Assembly: GCF_010727605.1 (NCBI RefSeq)
Contig: NZ_AP022568.1
Span: forward strand, 2,232,001 to 2,296,000
Reading direction: 5' to 3'
Origin: Mycobacterium simiae
GTDB taxonomy: Bacteria > Actinomycetota > Actinomycetes > Mycobacteriales > Mycobacteriaceae
DNA length: 64,000 bases
The position numbers were made by a program, and so were the translations under genes. Numbering within the stretch: the first letter of the stretch is position 1; the number at the start of each line of letters is the position of its first letter. The notes under the pieces are model-generated. The model made no database searches. It had not been told where the DNA came from and saw nothing but the letters and a program-made list of their open reading frames with translations. Of the stretch, positions 44,067 to 52,841 are shown one piece after another.

Positions 44067-45103
44067 TGCGGCGTGCACCTACCCGTCGGCTGCTGGAAGA
44101 GCCGGACCGTGCGGACCGGGCCACCGGCTTGCAAGCCGTTTATCTTCAGGGTGATGTCGCAGGCGTAGAAGTTGACGAAGTCTCCGTAGGACCCGATGGC
44201 CCGCCCGATCATGTTCAGCGCGGTCGGCACCTTCTTCAGGTAGTCCTGAAGTTGATCCTGCTGGTCGATCAGTGGCTGCTGAATCCCGTCCAGATAGTTG
44301 ATCGTCTTGTGCAGCAGGGCGCGGTCCTCGCTCAGCAGGTCGGCCACCGTGCCGGCGGCGTTACTGATGTGCGCGGTGCCGCCGGCCAGCTGGTCCTTGT
44401 GGTCCTTGAGCCCGGTGATCAGCACCTCGAGGTTGTTGACGGTCTGGTCGAACTGCTGGCGATGCCGAACCGTGGTGTCCAACACGATGTTGAGGTTCTT
44501 GATCACCTCGCCGATCGCCTGGTCACGCTCCCCGATCTGGGAGGTCAGCTGTGCGGTGTTGTCGAGGATGTCGTTGATCGTGCCGCTCTGCCCCTGGAAC
44601 ACGGTGACCAGCGCGGTGGCGATGGTGTTGACCTTCTCCGGGTCCAGCGCCCGGAACAGCGGCTTGAACCCGCCGATCAACGCGTCGAGGTCGAGCGCCG
44701 GCGAGGTGCGCGACAGCGGGATGAAACCACCCGGGGGCAGCACCTTGTCGACGCCCTCACCCTCGCCGCGCTTGAGCTCCAGATACCGGTTACCGATCAG
44801 GTCCAGGTAGCGGATCTGCGCCGTCGTCGACTGGTATAGCGGAATCGAGCGGTCGACGTTGAACTTCACTCTGGCCCGCTTGCCACCGTCGACCAGCTCA
44901 ACCGAGTCCACCTTGCCGATCTCCACACCGGACGCGCGAACGAACTGGCCCTGACGTAACCCACTGATGTTGCTGAACTCAGCCGAGTACGCGTAGGTGC
45001 GGTCAAACCGCATTTGCCCGAACACCACGACGATCATCGCGGTGAACAGCAGCAGCACCAGCGAGAAGATGCTGAGTCGGATTAGCGTGCCGGTGATTTT
45101 CAT
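44063..45103 (-). CDS. mce1B: Mce1B, MCE protein
   Basis: A 346-residue subunit: anchor (LSIFSLVLLLFTAMIVVVFG), MCE domain (GLRQGQFVRASGVEIGKVDS), and helical region without a long Pro-rich tail. ATG 45103 overlaps mce1A by 4 bp. Confidence 0.94.
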   Translation of the reverse strand: MKITGTLIRLSIFSLVLLLFTAMIVVVFGQMRFDRTYAYSAEFSNISGLRQGQFVRASGVEIGKVDSVELVDGGKRARVKFNVDRSIPLYQSTTAQIRYLDLIGNRYLELKRGEGEGVDKVLPPGGFIPLSRTSPALDLDALIGGFKPLFRALDPEKVNTIATALVTVFQGQSGTINDILDNTAQLTSQIGERDQAIGEVIKNLNIVLDTTVRHRQQFDQTVNNLEVLITGLKDHKDQLAGGTAHISNAAGTVADLLSEDRALLHKTINYLDGIQQPLIDQQDQLQDYLKKVPTALNMIGRAIGSYGDFVNFYACDITLKINGLQAGGPVRTVRLFQQPTGRCTPQ

Positions 45104-46401
45104 GGGTTGATCGTGTTATCCCCTACCTGACGGCCCCAGACGTATTCGATTGCGTAGGGCGAACCGGTGTCGAGGTGGTTGTACGGCGCGATGCTGTTGC
45201 CGGTGTCCATCACCAACTCGGGTGCGGGCCAGAGGTCACGCGTGATGTGCTGCCAGCAACCTGGCGCACCACCCGGGCCGCCGCGGGCATTCACTCGCGG
45301 CAGGTTCTCCGGATAGATGTAGGGGTTGGGCGCGCCGCCGACGACGCCGGCCAGTCCGCCGACCAGGCTGGCAATCGTGGCCACCGCCGACACGGGGTTG
45401 GCCAGCAGTCCCAGACCCGACAGCGCCTCGGTGTGGGCGTTCAGCGAGTATCCGTTGCCGGCCAGGAACGAGGCGGCCTTGGGCTCGATGTCGTGGTAGT
45501 TGCGCAGCGTGCAGTAGATGGCCGGGCTGTAGGTGTCCAGCAGTTGCGCCGACGGCACCAGGTCGGCCGCGCCACGCGCCAGATACGGCCCGCCCTTCTC
45601 GAAGATCTCCGCGCCGGTGTTGCCGAAGCCGGCCGCCGCCAAGAGCGCCTGATCCAGGTCCTTTTGCTGCTGGTTGATGGTGCGGGAGGTGACGACCGCG
45701 TTGTTGAGGAAGTCGAACAGATCGGGCGAGGCGTTGGCGTAAGTGTCGCCGAGCCCAGCCAGTTGCTGGATGTCGTGGCGGATCTGCGGCATCTGCGGGT
45801 TGACGTCGTCGAGGACGGCGTTGCCGTTGACGATCGACTGGCCGAACTTGTCACCCAGCCCGGCCAGCGATTGCGCGGCCGCGCTCAGCGTCAAATTCAG
45901 CTTGACCGGATCCACCTTCTCCGAAATCGATGTGATGGTCTGGAACAGCGTGTTGATCTCGGTCGTCACCGACCGGGCGTCGATCACCGACTGCGCGGAA
46001 AGCTTTTGCTGCGAAGGGTTCTGCGGCGTCGTCAACGACACGTACTTGCCACCGAACACGGTGGTGGCCTTGATGTCGGCGTTCACGTTGGCCGGGATCA
46101 GCGCGAGGTATCGGGGGAAGACGTCCAGGGTGAACTTTGCCGCCGGCTTGCCGTCGCGCACGATTTCGGTGATGGTGTCGACCCGGCCGATCTCGACGCC
46201 GTTGTAGGTGACCTTGGATCCGGGGTCCATCACCAGACCGGCTCGGGAGGCCAGCATGGTCAGCTTGGTCTTGGGGGTGAAGTCACCCCGGAATTGCCCG
46301 TAGACCAGGACGAAGACGATCGCGGCGATGACCAGCATGCCGATGCCCGCCAACTTGTAGGGCGGGGTCCGCGAGGCGTTGACTTTTCCGGGTCGGGCCA
46401 T
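45100..46401 (-). CDS. mce1A: Mce1A, MCE protein
   Basis: A 433-residue founder subunit of the Mce1 complex: anchor (LAGIGMLVIAAIVFVLVYG), MCE domain (DPGSKVTYNGVEIGRVDTI), helical region and a C-terminal part with ENLPRVNARGGPGGAPGC. It follows yrbE1B by 4 bp. The homologue in M. tuberculosis mediates fatty-acid import and affects host-cell entry. Confidence 0.94.
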   Translation of the reverse strand: MARPGKVNASRTPPYKLAGIGMLVIAAIVFVLVYGQFRGDFTPKTKLTMLASRAGLVMDPGSKVTYNGVEIGRVDTITEIVRDGKPAAKFTLDVFPRYLALIPANVNADIKATTVFGGKYVSLTTPQNPSQQKLSAQSVIDARSVTTEINTLFQTITSISEKVDPVKLNLTLSAAAQSLAGLGDKFGQSIVNGNAVLDDVNPQMPQIRHDIQQLAGLGDTYANASPDLFDFLNNAVVTSRTINQQQKDLDQALLAAAGFGNTGAEIFEKGGPYLARGAADLVPSAQLLDTYSPAIYCTLRNYHDIEPKAASFLAGNGYSLNAHTEALSGLGLLANPVSAVATIASLVGGLAGVVGGAPNPYIYPENLPRVNARGGPGGAPGCWQHITRDLWPAPELVMDTGNSIAPYNHLDTGSPYAIEYVWGRQVGDNTINP

Positions 46402-46405
46402 GGCG

Positions 46406-47275
46406 CTACACCGTCAACGCGAAGTTGGGGTTGACGCCGTAGAGCGCCAACGCGGCGGACAGCACGACCACCTGCACCGAGACCAGCGAGAAGCGCATCG
46501 AACGTCCCACCGCCTCGCCCACGCCGACGGGTCCGCCGCCCGCGTTGTACCCGTAGAAGCAGTGGGTGATCATCACGACCGCCGTGATGAGGATGGCCTC
46601 CACGAACGACCAAAACACGTCGTCGGGTCGCAGGAACGTTCGGAAGTAGTGGTCGTAGGTGCCGTTGGACTGCCCGTACAGCACCGTCGTGGTGATCTGT
46701 GGCGACAGGAAGCACATGATCATCGCCAGCGCGTAGATCGGGATGATGACGACCAGGCCGGCCATGAAGCGGGTGGTTGCCAAAAACGAGATCGACTTGA
46801 TGCCCATCACTTCCAGCGCGTCGATCTCCTCGCTGATGCGCATGGCGCCGAGTTCGGCGGTGGCTCCCGCGCCGACAGTGGCGGCCATCGCGATCCCGGT
46901 GACGACGGGAGCGGCGATGCGCACGTTGATCAGCGCGGCGAAGAAGCCGGTGAACGCCTCGACCCCGATGTTGCCCAGCGACGCGAAGCCCTGGATCGCG
47001 ACGAGCGAGCTGCCCGACAGCGTCACGAAACCGACGATCGCGACCGTGCCGCCGACGACGGCCATGGCGCCGGTGCCCATGCCGATTTGGGCAATCAGTC
47101 GCAGCGTCTCCTTGCGGTAGTTGCGCAGCGCGTGCGGCACCTGTCCGATGCAGACCAGCCCGAACCAAGCCATCTGGCCGAGGTCGTCGAGCCCCCGGCC
47201 TGCGGCACCGCCGTAGCGGTTGAGATTCTCCGCCGCCCGGGGAAATCGGGCACGCAACACCGCGGCAGTCGACAT
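46406..47275 (-). CDS. yrbE1B: YrbE1B, MlaE-type permease
   Basis: A 289-residue permease of the Mce1 transporter. It has the MlaE domain with the coupling motif EEIDALEVMGI and five or so helices. ATG 47273-47275 follows the yrbE1A stop by 1 nt. It works as a pair with YrbE1A, energised by the MceG ATPase, which is not in this window. Confidence 0.94.
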   Translation of the reverse strand: MSTAAVLRARFPRAAENLNRYGGAAGRGLDDLGQMAWFGLVCIGQVPHALRNYRKETLRLIAQIGMGTGAMAVVGGTVAIVGFVTLSGSSLVAIQGFASLGNIGVEAFTGFFAALINVRIAAPVVTGIAMAATVGAGATAELGAMRISEEIDALEVMGIKSISFLATTRFMAGLVVIIPIYALAMIMCFLSPQITTTVLYGQSNGTYDHYFRTFLRPDDVFWSFVEAILITAVVMITHCFYGYNAGGGPVGVGEAVGRSMRFSLVSVQVVVLSAALALYGVNPNFALTV

Positions 47276-47276
47276 G

Positions 47277-48092
47277 TCAGCGTCCCGTCCCGAATCGCAC
47301 GCCGATGGTGGTCAGCACCACGTTCACCGCGTACAGCGCAACCACGCAGAGCACGACGGTTTCGTTGACGGCGGTGCCCAGCCCCTTGGAACCACCCCGC
47401 ACGGTCAGCCCGCGGAAGCACCCGACGAGTCCGGCGATCAGGCCGAAGGTCGCCGCCTTGATGGTCGCGATGACAACTTCGGGCAGGCCGGTGATCGTGG
47501 TCAGGGTCGCCAGGTAGGCGCCGCCCGACACGTTCTGCAGGTAGACCCCGAACAGGTAGCCGCCGACCAGCCCGACGGTGATGACCAGACCGTTGAGCAG
47601 GGTGGCGACCAGGGTGGCGGCGATCACCCGCGGGACCACCAGCCGGTGGATCGGGTCGATGCCGAGCACCTCCATCGCGTCGATCTCCTCGCGGATGGTG
47701 CGCGCACCGAGGTCGGCGCAGATCGCGGTCGACCCGGCGCCGGCCACCACCAGCACCGTGGTCAGCGGACCGAGCTGGGTGACGGCGCCGATCGCCGCGC
47801 CCGCCCCGGAGAGGTCAGCGGCACCGAACTGGGCCAGCAGCACGTTGAGGGTGAAGATGAGTAGCACCGTCAGCGGGATGGAGACGAAGACGGTCGGCAG
47901 GAACGCGACTCGCATGATGAACCAGCACTGCAACACGAACTCGCCCCACTGGAAGGGCCGACGGAACAACGCCCGGCCGGTCAGCACACACATCCGGAAG
48001 AAGCCGCCGATCAGGGTCAGCGGCGACTCCAGTTGATCCCGCAGATAGCCGACGAGGTAGGGCCCCCGCGAGTTCGTCGAGGTCGACGTCAT
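47277..48092 (-). CDS. yrbE1A: YrbE1A, MlaE-type permease
   Basis: A 271-residue permease with the coupling motif EEIDAMEVLGIDP. ATG 48092 has GAGGGGG 5 nt upstream; GTG 48095 is the alternative. It lies 245 bp after fadD5, a space large enough for an internal promoter (see 48225-48238). Confidence 0.94.
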   Translation of the reverse strand: MTSTSTNSRGPYLVGYLRDQLESPLTLIGGFFRMCVLTGRALFRRPFQWGEFVLQCWFIMRVAFLPTVFVSIPLTVLLIFTLNVLLAQFGAADLSGAGAAIGAVTQLGPLTTVLVVAGAGSTAICADLGARTIREEIDAMEVLGIDPIHRLVVPRVIAATLVATLLNGLVITVGLVGGYLFGVYLQNVSGGAYLATLTTITGLPEVVIATIKAATFGLIAGLVGCFRGLTVRGGSKGLGTAVNETVVLCVVALYAVNVVLTTIGVRFGTGR

Positions 48093-48224
48093 CACCGCCC
48101 CCTCACGCCGAAACCGCGCGCCATGCGACTGCGCGGCTCATGTCGCACGCGTCGCCCCCTCGCCCTCAGGCGGCCGGGAAAAGCCCCGCCTTGCCCTGGA
48201 TTCACCTGTGTGACCTCCGACTCC

Positions 48225-48238
48225 CTACTGGCAAGTAG
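48225..48238. promoter_or_regulatory. Palindrome CTACT-N4-AGTAG between fadD5 and yrbE1A
   Basis: A perfect 5-4-5 dyad 133 bp upstream of yrbE1A. It could mark an operator for an internal promoter that uncouples the Mce genes from fadD5. Inferred only. Confidence 0.4.
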
Positions 48239-48337
48239 TAACGGAGACCACAGGAATGTACCCGATGGCCAACCAGGTGTGAACCGCATCTGCACAATTA
48301 ACCCTTCGTCAACAGCGGGCAAACGTTACACTATCGT

Positions 48338-49996
48338 TCAGCTTCCCTCTCTCGTGGTGAAATCCCTTGCAGTGGCCTCGCTTTGAGGTCCGACGGCGTT
48401 CCCGTAGCGAATCCGCAGCTCGGTTTTGAGCACCTTGCCGGCCGGGTTGCGGGGCAACGCGTCGACGATCTCGAGTGACTTGGGGTGCTTGTAGCGCGCG
48501 AGGCGTTCGTTGAGAAACTCGTCCAAGTCATCCAGCCGCAGCCCGTCGGTGCGCACGGCCGCGACCGCGATCGGGACTTCACCCCACTTTTCGTGCGCAC
48601 GACCGATGACGGCGACTTCGACGATGCCGGGATGGCTGGCGAGCACGTTCTCCACTTCGGCGCAGTAGATGTTCTCGCCGCCGGAAATGATCATGTCCTT
48701 CTTGCGGTCCACCACCCAGACGTAGCCGTCCTCGTCCATCCGGACGAGGTCGCCGGAGTGGAACCAGCCCCCCGCGAAGGCCTCCGCGGTGGCAGCGGGA
48801 TTGTTCCAGTAGCCGGCCATCAAAGTGGGTGCGCGGTAGACGATCTCGCCGACCTCTCCGATCGGCACGTCGTTCATGTTCTCGTCGACCACCCGGGCGG
48901 AGACGGTCGGAATCACCTTGCCGACCGATCCCCGCTTTCGGATCGCGTCCTCGCCAAGCAGCATGCAGGTCACCGGAGACATCTCGGTTTGCCCGAAGGC
49001 AGCAAGGATCTGGGTTCCGGGGAAGATCGCCGACATCTCCCGCAGCAGCGCATCCGGTGCCGGCGCGGCGCCCCATGACATGACGCGCAACCTCAGGTCG
49101 CGGGGACGGGCGTGCTGCTCAGCGCAGACCGCCTGCCATTGGGCCGGCACCAAAAAGATCCCGGTGACCTTTTCCGCCGCCAGCACGTCGAGCAGCTGCC
49201 CGGGTTCGAAAGCGCCGAGGGGATAGATGACCGTGGGCAGGCCCAGCAGCAGCCCGCCGAGCAGGTTGCCGACGCCGGCGATGTGGAACAGCGGGACACC
49301 GATGAAGCCGACGTCGTTATTGATGTCGGCGCCGTTGGTGTACAAGCCGGTCATCGTCTGCCCAGTCAGGTTGGTATGGGTGAGCACCGCACCTTTGGGA
49401 CGCCCAGTGGTGCCGGAGGTGTACATGATCAAGGCCGGCGAGTCGTTCGGCACGTCGACGGGCTCGCGCGCACCGGCGGGTTCGTTGATCAAGTCTTCAT
49501 AACCCAGGACCTGGTCGTCGGTAGCACCGCCGGCCACGACGATCGTGTCCAGCAGCGGCCGGATCTGACGGACTCCGGTGGCCACCGGAGCCAGCACCTC
49601 CTCGGTGACCACGACCCGCGCTTCGCAGTCTTCGACCAGGAAACCGATTTCGGATGGGGTGAACCGGAAGTTCAGCGGAACCGCGATGGCCCCGAGCATG
49701 TTGGTCGCAAGCATTGCCTCGACGAACTCGGGGCGGTTGAGCATCAGGATCATCACCCGGTCCCCGAAGCCGACCCCTCGTCTGCTCAGGGCACCGGCCA
49801 GCGCACTGACCCGACGCTGCAGGTCGGCCCATGTCAGCGTGCGTCCCATGAATCGCAGCGCGACGGCCTGCGGCTGCATCAGTGCGTGCCGCTCGAGCTG
49901 GTTGACCCAGTTTTGCCGCCGGGCCAGGTACGGCTGCTCTCTCGGGTGTGACGCCTGTGATGCGTGAGGCTCATGGCTAGCAAGTTGCGCGGTCAA
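48338..49996 (-). CDS. fadD5: Fatty-acyl-CoA synthetase FadD5
   Basis: A 552-residue acyl-CoA ligase that activates fatty acids, perhaps those brought in by Mce1. The AMP-binding motif is [16 protein letters not shown], the second motif [20 protein letters not shown] and the catalytic Lys block [14 protein letters not shown]. The start is TTG 49996 with GGAAGG 6 nt upstream. It is the first gene of the mce1 operon and divergent from mce1R. Confidence 0.94.
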   Translation of the reverse strand: MTAQLASHEPHASQASHPREQPYLARRQNWVNQLERHALMQPQAVALRFMGRTLTWADLQRRVSALAGALSRRGVGFGDRVMILMLNRPEFVEAMLATNMLGAIAVPLNFRFTPSEIGFLVEDCEARVVVTEEVLAPVATGVRQIRPLLDTIVVAGGATDDQVLGYEDLINEPAGAREPVDVPNDSPALIMYTSGTTGRPKGAVLTHTNLTGQTMTGLYTNGADINNDVGFIGVPLFHIAGVGNLLGGLLLGLPTVIYPLGAFEPGQLLDVLAAEKVTGIFLVPAQWQAVCAEQHARPRDLRLRVMSWGAAPAPDALLREMSAIFPGTQILAAFGQTEMSPVTCMLLGEDAIRKRGSVGKVIPTVSARVVDENMNDVPIGEVGEIVYRAPTLMAGYWNNPAATAEAFAGGWFHSGDLVRMDEDGYVWVVDRKKDMIISGGENIYCAEVENVLASHPGIVEVAVIGRAHEKWGEVPIAVAAVRTDGLRLDDLDEFLNERLARYKHPKSLEIVDALPRNPAGKVLKTELRIRYGNAVGPQSEATARDFTTREGS

Positions 49997-50060
49997 CTAA
50001 TACCTTCCCTTCACTCGCGCACCGCTTGCGACAGCTTGATATTTGATAAAACATCGTGTT

Positions 50061-50073
50061 GTGTGGGTCACAC
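50061..50073. promoter_or_regulatory. Palindrome GTGTG-GGT-CACAC in fadD5/mce1R gap
   Basis: A perfect 5-3-5 dyad, 65 bp from the fadD5 start and 94 bp from the mce1R start. It is a candidate operator for the GntR-type Mce1R. Not compared with the published Mce1R site. Confidence 0.45.
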
Positions 50074-50166
50074 TATGGCTTTGCCGCCGTGAAGACAAGC
50101 CCCGGCAAAACTTGAAAACGACCTGAAATCGCCCCACCAACTCCTGCGAAAGCCCTGGCCACCCAC

Positions 50167-50862
50167 GTGAACACACCGCTATCTACACGAACGCCGGGTC
50201 GGCGGCGACAGCTGCGCCGGGCGCAGCTGTCCGACGAGGTCGCGGGCCACCTGCGGGCGGCGATCATGTCGGGGAGGTTGCGGCCGGGCACCTTCATCCG
50301 CCTCGATGAGACCGCGGCCGAGCTCGGCGTCAGCGTGACACCGGTGCGGGAGGCATTGCTCAAGCTGCGCGGCGAGGGCATGGTGCAGCTCGAGCCGCAC
50401 CGCGGCCACGTGGTGCTGCCGTTGACCCGGCAGGACATCGAGGACATCTTCTGGCTGCAGGCGACCATCGCCAGGGAGCTCGCCGAGGCGGCCACCGACC
50501 ACATCGCCGAGGCCGAGATCGACGAGCTGGAACGCATCAACGAGTCGCTGGCGGCGGCCGTCGGGTCCGGTGACCCCGAGACGATCGCTGGCCTCGAGTT
50601 CTCCTTCCACCGGGTCTTCAACCAGGCCAGCGGGCGGATCAAGCTGGCCTGGTTCCTGCTGAACGCGGCGCGATACATGCCGGTGCTGGTCTACGCGGGC
50701 GATCCGCAATGGGGGGTGGCCGCGGTCGACAATCACCGGCAGCTGATCGACGCGCTGCGCCGCCGGGATACGCCGGCGGTGATCGAGCACACGGTTTGGC
50801 AGTTCACCGACGCGGCCCGGCGGCTGACCGAAATGCTGGACGGGGCCGGGATATTCGGCTGA
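50167..50862 (+). CDS. mce1R: Mce1R, GntR-family repressor of mce1
   Basis: A 231-residue FadR-subfamily regulator: winged helix (LSDEVAGHLRAAIMSGRLRP, SVTPVREALLKLRGEG) and an all-helical FCD domain with the metal-site text EFSFHRVFNQASG. The M. tuberculosis homologue represses mce1 inside macrophages. GTG 50167 lacks a strong ribosome site. It is convergent with the SRPBCC gene. Confidence 0.9.
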   Translation: MNTPLSTRTPGRRRQLRRAQLSDEVAGHLRAAIMSGRLRPGTFIRLDETAAELGVSVTPVREALLKLRGEGMVQLEPHRGHVVLPLTRQDIEDIFWLQATIARELAEAATDHIAEAEIDELERINESLAAAVGSGDPETIAGLEFSFHRVFNQASGRIKLAWFLLNAARYMPVLVYAGDPQWGVAAVDNHRQLIDALRRRDTPAVIEHTVWQFTDAARRLTEMLDGAGIFG

Positions 50863-50877
50863 CCCCGACCTCCGCCC

Positions 50878-51330
50878 TTAGCTTGCGGCCAGCTGCTCGG
50901 CGCGTTGTTTGAGGTTGTCGGCGAGGTGGTCCAGCACGTTGTTGAGCATCTGTTTGACCAGCGGTGCGGGGACGGGCATCGACGGTTCGACGTCGATGTC
51001 GACGGTCAACAGGCTCGAGGCGCCGAGTTCGACGACGCTGAACAGCTGCTCCTGTTTCTTGAACAGCTCGCCTTGCTGCATGACGGTCTGAATCTGGTTC
51101 GGGCCCGGGTAGTAGACGGCCTGGATGTAGACGCCCTGGAATCCTTGGTAGGCGGCGTCCAGCCGCAGTTGGCTGGGGCGGCCGTCGTCGTACCGAGCAA
51201 GCACCCAGCAGCCCGTCACCCCGTCACTCCACTCCGGATACCGCTCGAAATCCGCGACGATGGCCATGACCGCGCTGGCGTCCGCGTCCACCTCGACGGT
51301 CTTACTCAAAACGGGCATGCGCGAAAGCAT
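50878..51330 (-). CDS. SRPBCC/polyketide-cyclase-like protein (Rv0164-like)
   Basis: A 150-residue START-like protein (VDADASAVMAIVADFERYPEW, then VYIQAVYYPGPNQIQTVMQQ). It should form a helix-grip pocket for a hydrophobic ligand. ATG 51330 is taken; ATG 51318 begins with the conserved MPVLSKTVEV. The function is unknown. Confidence 0.88.
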   Translation of the reverse strand: MLSRMPVLSKTVEVDADASAVMAIVADFERYPEWSDGVTGCWVLARYDDGRPSQLRLDAAYQGFQGVYIQAVYYPGPNQIQTVMQQGELFKKQEQLFSVVELGASSLLTVDIDVEPSMPVPAPLVKQMLNNVLDHLADNLKQRAEQLAAS

Positions 51331-51375
51331 AACGGGGAACGCGAAAGCCCCAGCGCAGGGCGCTAACTGGGCCCG

Positions 51376-51876
51376 CTAGGCCGATTCGCCGACGGTGGCC
51401 GTCGACAGCAGCGAACGGATGGGGTCCGGGATCGGGACCGATTTACGACTGGTCCGGTCGACGTAGACGTGCACCCAATGCCCCAGCGCGGTGACCGGTC
51501 TGGCTCGGGCACCGGGTGCGCCGTCCTGCGCCTCGGCTTGGGCCGCGAACACACCGAGGCGATAGGTGACGCTGCTGCGGCCCAGCCGCGTCACGGCCAG
51601 GCCGACCTCGAGCCGCTGCGGAAACTGCAGTTCGGAGAAGTAGCGGCAGCCCGACTCGGCGACGACGCCCAGCGCCGCCATCGTGGTCGGGTCGAGCCCG
51701 GTGCCCAGCGTGATCCAGGCATTGATGGCGGTGTCGAACAGCTGGTAGTACACCGCGTTGTTGAGATGGCCGAACATATCGTTGTCGGCCCAGCGGGTGC
51801 TGACCGGCCACAGCACCGGGAAGTCGCGGCTGGTGAGCTGGTCGGGGGCGGGCGGGATCGACGGGCCGGAAGCCAT
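51376..51876 (-). CDS. Hotdog-fold acyl-CoA thioesterase (Rv0163-like)
   Basis: A 166-residue 4HBT-type thioesterase. The active-site segment RWADNDMFGHLNNAVYYQLFD is typical (Asp before the hotdog helix). ATG 51876 begins the family similarity; the frame remains open upstream. It lies 47 bp behind the nine-gene operon and could be read through from it, but in M. tuberculosis it is present without that operon. Confidence 0.88.
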   Translation of the reverse strand: MASGPSIPPAPDQLTSRDFPVLWPVSTRWADNDMFGHLNNAVYYQLFDTAINAWITLGTGLDPTTMAALGVVAESGCRYFSELQFPQRLEVGLAVTRLGRSSVTYRLGVFAAQAEAQDGAPGARARPVTALGHWVHVYVDRTSRKSVPIPDPIRSLLSTATVGESA

Positions 51877-51923
51877 GCTGGTATTCCAGCATGTTTCGCA
51901 GGGCTGGCGTCCGGCGCCGCGGA

Positions 51924-52841
51924 CTAGTGGCTGTAGAAGGCGCTCGCCAGGGCGCGGCCCTGCATCGCGAACAATTGCTCGGCGGTCGACCAGTCGGGCA
52001 GCAGCGAATCGAAGCCGTGACAGGTGCCGGCAAAGACATGCAGCTCGGTGGCGACCCCGGCATGCAGCAGCCGCAGCGCGTAGCCGACGGCCTCGTCGCG
52101 AAACGGATCGATCTCCGCGCAGGTGATCAACGCGCTTGGCAGACCGCTTAATTCGCCGCGCCGCGCCGGCACGGCGGCCGGGGTCGCGGGCGTGCCAGCC
52201 AGGTAGTGGCGCCACATCAGTTCGGCGGCCTCACCATCGAATGCCGCGCTGGTGCGAAACTCGGCCTTCGATGCGGTGGCGCGATCGTCGAGCACCGGTT
52301 GGTGCAGCAGTTGAAACAGCACGGGTGGCACCGAGCCGTCGGTCGCGCGCTGGGCCAGGCACGCCGCCAGCGTGGCGCCCGCGCTGCTGCCCGCGACGGC
52401 CAGCCGCGTCGCATCGACGTCCAGTGCGGCGGCGTGGTCGACCACCCACCTCAGCACCGCGATCGCGTCGTCCAGCGCAGCCGGATACGGATGTTCGGGC
52501 GCCAGCCGGTAGTCGACCGATATCACGGTGCAGCGGCCGCGGCGCGCAAGTTCGGCGCACTGGCGGTGATCGGTGTCGAGGTTGCCCAGCGCGAATCCGC
52601 CTGCGTGGCAATAAATCACCACCGGTGCCAGCGACCGTCCACCCCGATAGCTGCGGACCGGCACGCCGCCGAGGTCGTCGTCGCTGATGCGCACGCCCGG
52701 CATGGGATGGGCGGCGTCGCCGCGGCGTTGGTCGAACGGCGCGCGCATGACCGCGATGGCTTCCCGGGTAAACAAGGTGCGCGTGGTCGCGATCGCGCGC
52801 AGGGCCGGATGGAGACGTTCGGCGCCGTCGAGTTCGCTCAT
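51924..52841 (-). CDS. HSL-family alpha/beta-hydrolase (esterase/lipase)
   Basis: A 305-residue esterase. The oxyanion-hole motif is HAGG (YCHAGGFALG), a variant of HGGG; the nucleophile is the first Ser of VAGSSAGATL, the Asp is in DPFRDEAVG and the His in CHGFDS. ATG 52841 overlaps the Baeyer-Villiger monooxygenase stop by 4 bp, which suggests it hydrolyses the ester or lactone made by that enzyme. Last gene of the operon. Confidence 0.9.
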   Translation of the reverse strand: MSELDGAERLHPALRAIATTRTLFTREAIAVMRAPFDQRRGDAAHPMPGVRISDDDLGGVPVRSYRGGRSLAPVVIYCHAGGFALGNLDTDHRQCAELARRGRCTVISVDYRLAPEHPYPAALDDAIAVLRWVVDHAAALDVDATRLAVAGSSAGATLAACLAQRATDGSVPPVLFQLLHQPVLDDRATASKAEFRTSAAFDGEAAELMWRHYLAGTPATPAAVPARRGELSGLPSALITCAEIDPFRDEAVGYALRLLHAGVATELHVFAGTCHGFDSLLPDWSTAEQLFAMQGRALASAFYSH

